NCBI GenBank assembly: GCA_948788915.1 | Contig: CAQFOZ010000019.1 | Coordinates: 1-42,875 of the forward strand | DNA length: 42,875 bases | From: an uncultured Muribaculaceae bacterium | GTDB taxonomy: Bacteria; Bacteroidota; Bacteroidia; Bacteroidales; Muribaculaceae | Reading direction: 5' to 3' | Shown here: in pieces, positions 8,570-16,012 of the stretch | Numbering within the stretch: the first letter of the stretch is position 1 | How the letters are laid out: the number at the start of each line of letters is the position of its first letter | Notes under the pieces: model-generated | What the model saw: only the letters and a program-made list of their open reading frames with translations | The model's database searches: none | What the model was told of the DNA's origin: nothing | Translations under genes and position numbers: made by a program

Positions 8570-11287
8570 ATGTCAAAAAAAATCTATACATTCGGTGACG
8601 GTAAGGCCGAAGGTAATGCATCGATGAGAAATCTCCTCGGTGGCAAGGGTGCAAACCTTGCGGAGATGAATCTTCTGGGTATGCCGGTTCCTCCCGGTTT
8701 TACAATCACTACAGAAGTCTGCACAGAATACACACAATATGGCCGTAATAAAGTTGTCGAAGACATCAAGAATGATGTTGAGAAAGCTATAGCTCATGTT
8801 GAGGAGCTTACCGGCAAAAAATTTGATGATTCTACTAATCCTCTTCTTGTTTCCGTACGCTCAGGTGCTCGCGCTTCAATGCCGGGTATGATGGATACTG
8901 TTCTCAATCTCGGCATGAATGACGCCACTGTTAACACAATGGCAGAGAAGAGTGGCAATCCACGTTTTGCATGGGACAGCTATCGTCGTTTTGTACAAAT
9001 GTACGGAGACGTTGTTCTTGGAATGAAGCCTAAGAGTAAAACAGATATTGATCCATTTGAGGCTATAATGGATCAGGTCAAAGAGGAAAAAGGCGTTAAA
9101 TTCGATAATGAACTTGATGTTGATGATCTCAAGGAACTGGTTAAGCGTTTCAAAGTTGCTGTAAAAGAATATACAGGCAAGGACTTCCCCGAATCTGCAT
9201 GGGAACAGCTGTGGGGTGGTATCTGCGCCGTATTCGACAGCTGGATGAACGAACGCGCCATCATCTATCGCCGCATGAATCAGATTCCCGAAGAATGGGG
9301 TACAGCCGTTAACGTCCAGGCCATGGTTTACGGTAACATGGGTAACAACTCTGCAACAGGTGTTGCTTTCAGCCGTGATGCCGCTACCGGAGAGAATATT
9401 TTCAACGGTGAGTACTTGATTAATGCTCAGGGTGAAGATGTTGTGGCTGGTGTGCGCACTCCTCAGCAGATCACTGTTGAAGGCTCTCGTCGTTGGGCTA
9501 AACTTCAAGGCATTTCAGAAGAGGAACGTCGTGAAAAATATCCTTCTTTAGAGGAGTCTATGCCGGTATGTGCCGCTGAACTGATAGCGATAGCAAACCG
9601 TCTTGAAGATTATTATAAAGATATGCAGGATATGGAGTTTACAATCCAGGATGGCAAACTCTGGATGCTCCAGACACGTAACGGTAAGAGAACCGGAGCC
9701 GCTATGGTTAAGATCGCTATGGATCTTCTCCGCGCAGGTGAGATCGATGAGAAAACCGCACTTCTCCGCATAGAGCCTCAGAAACTTGATGAGCTTCTTC
9801 ATCCGGTATTCGACAAAGATGCTCTCAAACGTGCTAAGGTTGTAGCCAAAGGACTTCCTGCTTCACCGGGTGCCGCTGCCGGACAGATTGTATTCCAGGC
9901 AGATGATGCAGAGGAATGGGCAGAAAAGAAGAAAAAAGTTGTTCTTGTCCGCATCGAGACATCTCCTGAAGATCTTCGCGGTATGGCTGTGGCTCAAGGC
10001 ATCTTGACAATGCGCGGAGGTATGACATCACACGCTGCTGTTGTAGCCCGTGGTATGGGTAAATGCTGCGTTTCCGGCGCAGGTGAGATCCTTGTGGATT
10101 ATAAAGCCAAGACTGTTGAAATGGGTGGTAAGGTTTACCACGAGGGAGACTGGATTTCACTTAATGGTTCTACCGGAGATGTATATGACGGTCAGGTTCC
10201 AACAACTGAGCCGGAACTTGACGGTGACTTCGGTGCCATCATGAACCTTTCGGATAAATATGCCAAAACACTGGTTCGCACAAATGCTGATTCTCCGCGT
10301 GACGCTAAACAGGCTCGCAAGTTTGGTGCGCAGGGTATAGGCCTTTGCCGTACTGAGCACATGTTCTTTGAAGGAGACCGTATTAAGGCAGTTCGTGAAA
10401 TGATTCTGGCATCTGATGAAGAGGGTCGTCGTATTGCACTCGCGAAACTCCTTCCGATGCAGCGCGGTGACTTCGAGGGTATCTTTGAGGCTATGGATGG
10501 ATACGGTGTTACTGTCCGTCTGCTTGATCCACCGTTGCATGAGTTTGTTCCTCATCAGACTGCAACTCAGAAAGAACTTGCCGCTGAAATGGGATTGACT
10601 CTTGAAGAGGTTAAGGCAAAAGTAGATTCATTGGAAGAGTTTAACCCGATGCTTGGTCACCGTGGTTGCCGTCTTGGTATCACATATCCGGAGATCACAG
10701 AGATGCAGACCCGAGCAATCATTGAGGCTGCCTTGGCTGTTAAAGCACGTGGTGTTAAGGTAATGCCTGAGATTATGATTCCTCTTGTTGGATCTCTTAA
10801 GGAACTTCAGAATCAAGCCAATGTAATCAACACTACTGCAGCTAAAGTATTTGAAGAAAAAGGAGAGTCTGTAATTTACAAGGTTGGAACAATGATCGAA
10901 GTTCCTCGTGCCGCACTTACTGCAAATGAGATAGCCGAAGTTGCTGAATTCTTCTCATTCGGTACAAATGACCTTACACAGATGACATTTGGTTTCTCTC
11001 GCGATGACGCTCCTAAATTCCTCAAATTCTACAAAGAGCACGGAATCATAAAGGTTGATCCGTTTGAGGTATTAGACCAGACAGGTGTTGGTCAGCTTGT
11101 TAAAATGGGTGTTGAGAAAGGCCGTTCAACGCGTCCGGATTTGAAAGTAGGTATTTGTGGCGAACATGGTGGTGAACCAAGTTCAGTTAAATTCTGCGCA
11201 AATCTTGGCATGAACTATGTGTCCTGCTCACCGTTCCGTGTTCCAATAGCACGTGTAGCTGCGGCGCAGGCAGCAATAGAGGACTAA
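8570..11287 (+). CDS. ppdK: Pyruvate, phosphate dikinase
   Basis: Reversibly converts pyruvate, ATP and phosphate to PEP, AMP and pyrophosphate. In anaerobes it serves gluconeogenesis or PPi-linked glycolysis. The 905-residue protein shows the ATP-grasp nucleotide-binding part (GGKGANLAEM near the N-terminus, SVRSGARASMPGMMDTVLNL), the swivelling phosphohistidine domain with the catalytic His488 in GGMTSHAAVVARGMGKCCVSG (split here: TSHAAVVARG is the core), and the PEP/pyruvate TIM barrel with the catalytic Cys863 in GICGEHGGEPSS. Length is close to other bacterial PPDKs of about 875-910 residues. It is a single-gene unit with a strong hairpin after the stop. The codon use is more GC-rich and regular than the neighbours', as expected for a highly expressed enzyme. 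Confidence 0.97.
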   Translation: MSKKIYTFGDGKAEGNASMRNLLGGKGANLAEMNLLGMPVPPGFTITTEVCTEYTQYGRNKVVEDIKNDVEKAIAHVEELTGKKFDDSTNPLLVSVRSGARASMPGMMDTVLNLGMNDATVNTMAEKSGNPRFAWDSYRRFVQMYGDVVLGMKPKSKTDIDPFEAIMDQVKEEKGVKFDNELDVDDLKELVKRFKVAVKEYTGKDFPESAWEQLWGGICAVFDSWMNERAIIYRRMNQIPEEWGTAVNVQAMVYGNMGNNSATGVAFSRDAATGENIFNGEYLINAQGEDVVAGVRTPQQITVEGSRRWAKLQGISEEERREKYPSLEESMPVCAAELIAIANRLEDYYKDMQDMEFTIQDGKLWMLQTRNGKRTGAAMVKIAMDLLRAGEIDEKTALLRIEPQKLDELLHPVFDKDALKRAKVVAKGLPASPGAAAGQIVFQADDAEEWAEKKKKVVLVRIETSPEDLRGMAVAQGILTMRGGMTSHAAVVARGMGKCCVSGAGEILVDYKAKTVEMGGKVYHEGDWISLNGSTGDVYDGQVPTTEPELDGDFGAIMNLSDKYAKTLVRTNADSPRDAKQARKFGAQGIGLCRTEHMFFEGDRIKAVREMILASDEEGRRIALAKLLPMQRGDFEGIFEAMDGYGVTVRLLDPPLHEFVPHQTATQKELAAEMGLTLEEVKAKVDSLEEFNPMLGHRGCRLGITYPEITEMQTRAIIEAALAVKARGVKVMPEIMIPLVGSLKELQNQANVINTTAAKVFEEKGESVIYKVGTMIEVPRAALTANEIAEVAEFFSFGTNDLTQMTFGFSRDDAPKFLKFYKEHGIIKVDPFEVLDQTGVGQLVKMGVEKGRSTRPDLKVGICGEHGGEPSSVKFCANLGMNYVSCSPFRVPIARVAAAQAAIED

Positions 11288-11311
11288 GACTTAGTTCTAT
11301 CACATATTAAA

Positions 11312-11354
11312 GTTAGGCTGTAATGCTCCGAAATAAAGGAGGTTACAGCCTAAC
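11312..11354 (+). terminator. Hairpin after ppdK
   Basis: GTTAGGCTGTAA (11312-11323) pairs perfectly with TTACAGCCTAAC (11343-11354), with an inner CTCC/GGAG pairing and an A-rich loop. It starts 24 bases after the ppdK stop. The tail (ATGTTCTTAG) is only moderately U-rich. Confidence 0.65.
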
Positions 11355-11412
11355 ATGTTCTTAGGGGGATCGTTCACTTTGAAACAGAAATCGAGCCAAA
11401 TAAACGGGATTT

Positions 11413-11465
11413 GCATACACCTCTGCATACACCTCAAAAGAGGGTCGCATACACCGAGCATACAC
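11413..11465 (+). repeat. Cluster of GCATACAC direct repeats
   Basis: The octamer GCATACAC occurs four times, starting at 11413, 11425, 11447 and 11458 (steps of 12, 22 and 11 bases, close to whole helical turns). A partial copy (ACATACAT) follows, and the inverted form GTGTATG appears near 11543. It lies in the 470-base gap 11288-11757, which contains no convincing gene: a 115-codon frame here has an odd composition and I do not call it. Confidence 0.55.
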
Positions 11466-11600
11466 TTCTACATACATTGGGTTTTCCAAAGGGGGTCAAA
11501 TCGACCTGAGTCAGGGGGTATCCGACACTGTGTTTTCCATGTGTATGTATTTAACTTCTATTCACATAAAAATGTATTTTCGATGGAATTTCACAAGTTG

Positions 11601-11757
11601 GAGAAGGAGCAAGTCTGGAAGATGAATTTAGACCTAGCTATAAGACGAATAAGACTTGTGACATTTATCGGGAAGCCCTTTCATGGGTATGAAAAGAATT
11701 AAGTCTAAAGGCACTTACATATAATTCGTGTTAAGCTCAAACAGTTTCTAAGAACTC
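11601..11757 (+). repeat. Degenerate dispersed repeat, copy 1 (related to 37581-37725)
   Basis: Bases 11601-11667 align without gaps to 37585-37651 at roughly two thirds identity, including the block AGTCTGGAAG / GGTCTGGAAG. Both copies can be read in frame as EQVWK followed by a related peptide, so this may be a decayed coding fragment. Both also share AATTCGTGTTAARCTC further on (11723-11738 here) and end directly at the stop codon of a minus-strand gene. A CAAACAGTTTCTAAGAA piece at 11738-11754 resembles the end of the 28541-28730 element. Confidence 0.5.
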
Positions 11758-12336
11758 TTATTGTGGCCGAAATTGCTGCCAGAAACCATTTATTCCAATT
11801 ATTGTGCCAGCAGAATTCCTATTGAATTCGGATATATATATGCGTATATAATATGTCCGTCCTAAGAAAGTCCCTTCCAGAATAAAGCCTGTTTTTTCTT
11901 CAAGGTTGTAGCAGTTAACATTAATTCGATATCGATTGCTCTCGTATCCAAAATGATTAATAGGATAATCAATCCAACTTAACCCTGATATTGAAGTAAT
12001 TTGGGACAGTGAAGATATATCATTGCATCGTGCCATCCTTATATTTGAAGCACTGGTATAATAATCACTGGAAAAACCAATAATTTCCTTGTTGTCTGTT
12101 TCGTAATCACATCTTGTATTAACATCACAAAATTTCGCTTGATTCCCATCGTCATCAACAAAGAATGGGGCGATAGTTGCACCATTGTCAATAGTAAATG
12201 GTCGGACTTCATATTGTTTGGTCGAAGAACTACCTCCAGGATTGCCAGGCTCGTCATCATCTTTTCCGCAAGAGGTGAATGTCAGGCTGAATGTTATGAC
12301 GAGCAATAACATCAGATACTTTAGAAATTTATCCAT
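11758..12336 (-). CDS. Small surface-type lipoprotein, unknown function
   Basis: 192 residues. The N-terminus is a typical lipoprotein signal: a hydrophobic stretch (about 6-21) followed by the lipobox FTSC, Cys23 being the lipidated residue. KDDDE follows, an acidic run like the export signal that sends Bacteroidetes lipoproteins to the cell surface, then a Gly/Ser linker. The rest looks beta-rich (TKQYEVRPFTIDNG near the start, ISEFNRNSAGTIIGINGFW at the end). I recognise no family. It begins about 54 bases downstream of the end of the structured RNA at 12390-12631, so some read-through expression is possible. Its stop codon abuts the dispersed repeat at 11601-11757. Confidence 0.75.
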   Translation of the reverse strand: MDKFLKYLMLLLVITFSLTFTSCGKDDDEPGNPGGSSSTKQYEVRPFTIDNGATIAPFFVDDDGNQAKFCDVNTRCDYETDNKEIIGFSSDYYTSASNIRMARCNDISSLSQITSISGLSWIDYPINHFGYESNRYRINVNCYNLEEKTGFILEGTFLGRTYYIRIYISEFNRNSAGTIIGINGFWQQFRPQ

Positions 12337-12389
12337 TTGTTTTGTTTAATGTCGCCTCCATTCCTGATTTGACGTTTGGTTGTTATACG

Positions 12390-12631
12390 AAAAAAGCGTG
12401 GAATGATTTCTTGTTTATCTTCAAGGAGGCATCGCCAAACGCCTAACATAGAATAAACAGTCCACTCCCACGCCTTATCGGATATCGATACACCCCTTGT
12501 CGGGGAGTGGATATGCGACAAGCATGAGCGTCTTTTGACTGCTCTCTCCTCCTATGTTTTGAAATTGGCGATTTCCTTGAAAAGGATAAAGCAAAAAACG
12601 CTTCTATATGTCTGTGCACATTTTTTTGCAC
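12390..12631 (-). ncRNA. ssrS: Long rod-shaped structured RNA, 6S RNA-like
   Basis: A minus-strand unit with its own promoter (12637-12668) and a closing stem followed by six U (12395 down to 12390). The two halves pair in strict nested order: 12394-98 with 12599-603; 12414-19 with 12585-90; 12420-27 with 12574-81; 12431-38 with 12565-72; 12445-51 with 12552-58; 12458-62 with 12537-41; and 12462-69 with 12503-10. The last two compete for one or two bases. This yields a single rod of about 210 bases with internal loops and a large asymmetric central bubble. That architecture is the hallmark of 6S RNA, which binds RNA polymerase holoenzyme. The Bacteroidales-1 motif RNA is another possible name. 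The pairing is seen directly; the 6S identity is inference. No protein frame fits. Confidence 0.6.
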
Positions 12632-12636
12632 GCAGA

Positions 12637-12668
12637 CAAAGTTAATGTAAAATTATAAGACATACAAA
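12637..12668 (-). promoter_or_regulatory. Bacteroidetes-type promoter of the structured RNA
   Basis: On the minus strand, TTTG (12668-12665), a 20-base spacer and TAACTTTG (12644-12637) match the phylum consensus. The predicted start is near 12631, about 28 bases before the first arm of the rod structure. Confidence 0.65.
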
Positions 12669-12763
12669 TCAATTTTCAGAACAAATATCCATTGACCTTT
12701 CGAACGTTTATAAAAAAACGCTGGTGCAAATAACCATAGGCTTCCTATATATCTTCATAAAAC

Positions 12764-12806
12764 AAGATCCATAACTAAGTGGCTGTATCACTTTGTTATG
12801 GATCTT
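12764..12806 (-). terminator. Hairpin downstream of the 152-residue lipoprotein gene
   Basis: AAGATCCATAAC (12764-12775) pairs perfectly with GTTATGGATCTT (12795-12806), extended inside by AAGTG/CACTT around a 7-base loop. On the minus strand it is followed by GTTTTATG. It lies 24 bases after the stop codon at 12830 and insulates the RNA gene from read-through. Bases 12669-12763 hold nothing I can assign. Confidence 0.7.
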
Positions 12807-12829
12807 ATGATATGTACTAACGAAGCGGT

Positions 12830-13288
12830 TTAGGGGAGGGGTAAGTCGTTACGACGAATAAATCTAAGTCTTGTTTTGGAGTCACCGACTTCAACCTTTC
12901 TCAATATCATTTCCGAGGAAGTAAGTGTCTCAACTATATATTGCTCTGTTTGCTCCCACGCGTCATTGGAATCAAGTTCTCCCTCAAGCGTGATGTCGAG
13001 ATATACGGTGTCATAATTATTCGGATCAGAAACGTGCCAATCATATACCTTGTCATGAACAGGATTGCCTGACGCTGTCAGATAATATGTTGTTAAGATT
13101 CCCCACGACCAGGTGTGTTCGCTTTGAGTAGTAAAATTATAGATACAGTCGCGATCTGAAGAATCTTGTGAGACAAGCTGCCATTGTCCTTTAATCAATT
13201 TGGTGTCCATGACATCATCTTCGTCATCGCATCCGGTGAAAGAGAATGCAATAATAGGTAATATAAAGAATAATAAGAATTTATTCAT
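12830..13288 (-). CDS. Small lipoprotein, lipocalin-like, unknown function
   Basis: 152 residues from the ATG at 13288. A further 12 in-frame codons upstream lack signal character and were left out. The signal peptide MNKFLLFFILPIIAFSFTGC carries a lipobox (FTGC, Cys20) followed by DDEDD, an acidic surface-export-like run. The mature part starts with a KGQWQLVS motif and is rich in beta-strand patterns ending in RLRFIRRNDLPLP. This resembles the short lipocalin-like lipoproteins common in Bacteroidetes, but that is only pattern resemblance. A minus-strand TAACTTTG at 13329-13322 may be its -7 box, without a good upstream box at the right distance. Confidence 0.7.
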   Translation of the reverse strand: MNKFLLFFILPIIAFSFTGCDDEDDVMDTKLIKGQWQLVSQDSSDRDCIYNFTTQSEHTWSWGILTTYYLTASGNPVHDKVYDWHVSDPNNYDTVYLDITLEGELDSNDAWEQTEQYIVETLTSSEMILRKVEVGDSKTRLRFIRRNDLPLP

Positions 13289-13357
13289 ATTATAAGATAG
13301 TTTGGTTGTCAAAATATAATACAAAGTTATATATTTTTTTTCAAATATATCTCAACA

Positions 13358-13510
13358 AATGTTGAGTATGCAGAGTCAACTGGCAATTGCCAAAGTAATG
13401 AATATGGCAATCCTTGTCCCTTATTATCACTTGCATTCCGTAACCTTAATCCATATGAGTTTTATGGGCAAGCTCTTGCAAGAGCACGTAATATAGTTGT
13501 AGTGCAATAA
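13358..13510 (+). pseudogene. Possible coding remnant without a start codon
   Basis: A plus-strand frame ending at TAA 13508-13510 reads like protein (TNVEYAESTGNCQSNEYGNP, then FRNLNPYEFYGQALARARN) for about 50 codons, but has no start codon and is preceded by very AT-rich sequence. It could be the 3' piece of a deleted gene. I recognise no family, and chance is not excluded. Confidence 0.3.
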
Positions 13511-13521
13511 GGTTTTTATGA

Positions 13522-13592
13522 TATTTACAAAATAAAGGACGCTTTTTCAAGCGTCCTTTATTTTGTAAATAATTTAGATTTAAATCTAAATT
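13522..13592 (-). terminator. Tandem hairpins after rpmE
   Basis: A 23-bp perfect stem (13522-13544 with 13549-13571) with a TTTC loop has the GC core AAGGACGCTT. It touches a 22-base perfect AT palindrome (AATTTAGATTTAAATCTAAA plus TT, 13571-13592) whose right end overlaps the rpmE stop codon. The long stem with A/T-rich flanks on both sides can work as a terminator in either direction. Confidence 0.8.
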
Positions 13593-13845
13593 ATTTTTTA
13601 ATACGGCTACCGTAACGGTTACGGAATTTATCAACACGGCCTGCTGTGTCAACAAGTTTCTGTTTGCCTGTAAAGAAAGGGTGAGATGAACTTGTGATCT
13701 CAAGCTTTACCAATGGATATTCTTTTCCGTCAATTTCGATTGTTTCACGAGATGCCACTGTAGAGCGAGTGATGAATGTTTCATCGTTTGACATATCTTT
13801 GAAAACAACCTCACGGTATTCCTTAGGATGAATGTCTTTTTTCAT
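13591..13845 (-). CDS. rpmE: 50S ribosomal protein L31, type B
   Basis: 84 residues starting MKKDIHPKEYREVVFKDMSN and containing SSSHPFFTGKQ and a basic C-terminus (RYGSRIKK). It lacks the CxxC zinc motif of the A-type L31, so it is the zinc-independent B form (often called rpmE2 or ykgM). It binds the large subunit near the 5S rRNA and central protuberance. It is a single gene with its own promoter (13909-13939), a leader hairpin (13878-13900) and a strong terminator. Confidence 0.96.
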   Translation of the reverse strand: MKKDIHPKEYREVVFKDMSNDETFITRSTVASRETIEIDGKEYPLVKLEITSSSHPFFTGKQKLVDTAGRVDKFRNRYGSRIKK

Positions 13846-13877
13846 TTTATTACTGCAGTTAAAATTTATTAATATTC

Positions 13878-13900
13878 TTGACAGGTCGCGATCCCGTCAA
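13878..13900 (-). promoter_or_regulatory. Leader hairpin of rpmE
   Basis: In the short leader (about 13903 to 13846) the minus strand has TTGACGGG, a 7-base loop ATCGCGA, and CCTGTCAA: an 8-bp stem with one G-U pair. It sits at the very start of the transcript. It could be an autoregulatory or stability element, but nothing in the sequence proves this. Confidence 0.4.
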
Positions 13901-13908
13901 ATGGCTTG

Positions 13909-13939
13909 CAAAGTTAACACTTTTTTCAGAAATAACAAA
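13909..13939 (-). promoter_or_regulatory. Bacteroidetes-type promoter of rpmE
   Basis: On the minus strand, TTTG (13939-13936), 19 bases, TAACTTTG (13916-13909). The upstream TTTG directly abuts the oadA terminator stem, so its bases double as the first U residues of that terminator. Confidence 0.7.
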
Positions 13940-13967
13940 GAGAGAGGGATGAAATTACCCCTCTCTC
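13940..13967 (-). terminator. Terminator of the oadA-like gene
   Basis: On the minus strand, GAGAGAGGG (13967-13959) pairs with CCCTCTCTC (13948-13940) and is followed by TTTGTTATTT. It starts 24 bases after the stop codon at 13992. Confidence 0.75.
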
Positions 13968-13991
13968 CTTAGAATATAAAGTTAATTTGAA

Positions 13992-15884
13992 TTACTCGAA
14001 TTCAACCAATGGTTGATTGGTGCTTATTACATCTCCTTCGTTTACAAGGAAGCGCTTGATCTTTCCACTCATGTCTGAAGCGAGATCATTTTCCATTTTC
14101 ATTGCTTCATAAACCAGAAGGAGGTCTCCTGATTTAATTTCCTGACCCGGTTTAGCGACAATTTCAATAATTGTGCCACCCATAGGAGCTTTGAAAACAG
14201 GACCTGTTATATCGGCCACTTCTTCTTTTTTATCCTCTGGTTTAGCTTCAGTTGCCGTTACCTCCGGTTCAGCTGTCTTCTTTGCTTCAAATTCAGCTTT
14301 ACGTTTATTTTTCAGATATCCGTTTGCGACTGCCGGGAGCAACTCAAGAAGAAGGAATTCTTCATCATTCTGAGCAAGCTTCACTCCTCCAAATTCAGGA
14401 AGTTCGGGATTTGCCGGCGCACGGAATGACGATGTGTCATAAGGACGTTCTACAGCACTTCCGGTAATCTTCTCACGGAATGCGGGATCTATCGCAACCG
14501 GAGTCTTTCCATATTCACCCTTTACAAGTGATATGAACTGATTATTTTTATTTGAATAATCGGGAGCACCTTTTCTACGGTCCATTGCAAGTGCAACTGC
14601 CTGAGAGCCGACAATCTGGCTGGTTGGAGTAACCAATGGAACCAGTCCTGCGTCACGGCGCACTTTCGGAATGAGAGCCATTGCCTCATCAAGCACATCT
14701 TCTGCTTTAAGAGCCCTAAGGTTTGCAACCATATTGGAATACATACCTCCAGGCACCTCTGCATTCTTTACAAGCTCGTTTGGTTTAGGGAATCCGAAAT
14801 ACTCCTCAATCTTATGACATGCATCAAGAAGAGCTTCTTCGTTGTTCTCATTTGCAGCAGCAATAGCCTTGTCGAACTCTGCATCAATTTCTTTTGGCAT
14901 TTTTGCATAATACTCATCAAAATCATTTGGCCATTTGTCTTTGTTCAAGTCAAAATCTGCCAGAGATTTTCTCGCATTAACCAATTCTTTGCGTATTTTG
15001 GCAACTGCCTCCATATTTACTGCCAGTTCTATTCCAAGTTTCTGGCAGAAAATCCATACAAGTTCAATAGCCGGAGCGGCAGAGCCACCACCAAACCACC
15101 ATATATTTGTATCAACGATATCAACGCCCTTGATAATAGCGGTAAGAACGGAAGCAAGTCCATAACCGGGTGTGCAGTGAGTATGGAAATCTACCGGAAC
15201 GTTAAGTGCCTGTTTTAGCTTAGGCATGAGTGTGAAGATTCTGGATGGATTGACAAGACCTGCCATATCTTTAAGTGTCACCATCTTGGCTCCAAGTGCT
15301 TCCATCGCTTTTGCCTTCTCTACAAAATATTCGTCTGTAAAGATTTTTTCCGGTGCTTCTGTTGTTTTGCTTCCTCCAAACAGACGAGCAAAGAACCCTT
15401 TCTTAGCCGGTGCTTCCGCCGGCGTGTCTTTGGGATCAACTGTATAGCACACTGCAGTATCGGCAATACCACCCAATTCGTTAATCATTTTAACTGAATC
15501 GCGGATATTATCTATATCATTAAGCGCGTCAAAGATTCGCATTACATTTAGACCATTCTTTATGGCCTCTTTGTAGAACCCCTCGAGAACTTCATTGGGA
15601 TAAGGTACATATCCGAAAAGGTTACGTCCGCGGGAAAGTGCTGACAGAAGTGAAATGCCTTTCATTTCCTTAGAGCAAGATCTAAGACGATCCCATGGTG
15701 ATTCTCCAAGATAACGCATCACGGAATCAGGCACGGCTCCTCCCCATACCTCCATGATATAAAATTTAGCCTCACGATAAAGAGGAAGCAGTTTGTCTAT
15801 GTTCTCTTGTTTCAGACGAGTCGCGAAAAGTGACTGCTGGCCGTCACGTAGTGTGAGGTCTCTGATTTGTAACACTTTCTCCAT
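13992..15884 (-). CDS. oadA: Biotin-dependent carboxyltransferase (oxaloacetate decarboxylase alpha / pyruvate carboxylase B type)
   Basis: 630 residues. Residues 1-300 form the HMGL-like TIM barrel (LTLRDGQQSLFATR, VTLKDMAGL, PVDFHTHCTPGYG). A conserved carboxylase domain follows (about 310-510), then an Ala/Glu/Lys linker (about 530-560) and a biotinyl domain with Lys596 in YEAMKMEN. It moves CO2 between carboxybiotin and pyruvate/oxaloacetate. It could serve a Na+-pumping decarboxylase, a transcarboxylase or a two-subunit pyruvate carboxylase; no partner subunit (biotin carboxylase, oadB/oadG) lies in the window, so the exact complex is unknown. Residues about 152-181 are an extra segment (TPAEAPAKKGFFARLFGG and following) where family members usually continue straight to the EYFV helix. 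Confidence 0.88.
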   Translation of the reverse strand: MEKVLQIRDLTLRDGQQSLFATRLKQENIDKLLPLYREAKFYIMEVWGGAVPDSVMRYLGESPWDRLRSCSKEMKGISLLSALSRGRNLFGYVPYPNEVLEGFYKEAIKNGLNVMRIFDALNDIDNIRDSVKMINELGGIADTAVCYTVDPKDTPAEAPAKKGFFARLFGGSKTTEAPEKIFTDEYFVEKAKAMEALGAKMVTLKDMAGLVNPSRIFTLMPKLKQALNVPVDFHTHCTPGYGLASVLTAIIKGVDIVDTNIWWFGGGSAAPAIELVWIFCQKLGIELAVNMEAVAKIRKELVNARKSLADFDLNKDKWPNDFDEYYAKMPKEIDAEFDKAIAAANENNEEALLDACHKIEEYFGFPKPNELVKNAEVPGGMYSNMVANLRALKAEDVLDEAMALIPKVRRDAGLVPLVTPTSQIVGSQAVALAMDRRKGAPDYSNKNNQFISLVKGEYGKTPVAIDPAFREKITGSAVERPYDTSSFRAPANPELPEFGGVKLAQNDEEFLLLELLPAVANGYLKNKRKAEFEAKKTAEPEVTATEAKPEDKKEEVADITGPVFKAPMGGTIIEIVAKPGQEIKSGDLLLVYEAMKMENDLASDMSGKIKRFLVNEGDVISTNQPLVEFE

Positions 15885-16012
15885 GTGTTTTGAGTTTTGA
15901 GTTTAGTTTTTAGATTCTTCGGTAAATATATATATTTATTTAAATATCTACAAACTATTATAGAAATTTTTCTTTAATTAATATATTTTATGTAAGATAT
16001 AACAATAATTCC

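Noticed and set aside
11355..11702. 115-codon plus-strand frame after the ppdK terminator
   Set aside because: His/Ile/Ser-rich, no family resemblance, runs through the GCATACAC repeats and ends in the decayed repeat. Treated as non-coding or remnant.
12321..12631. Minus-strand frames at 12321-12521 and 12443-12631
   Set aside because: They lie inside the structured RNA; the nested pairing and own promoter explain the sequence better than coding.
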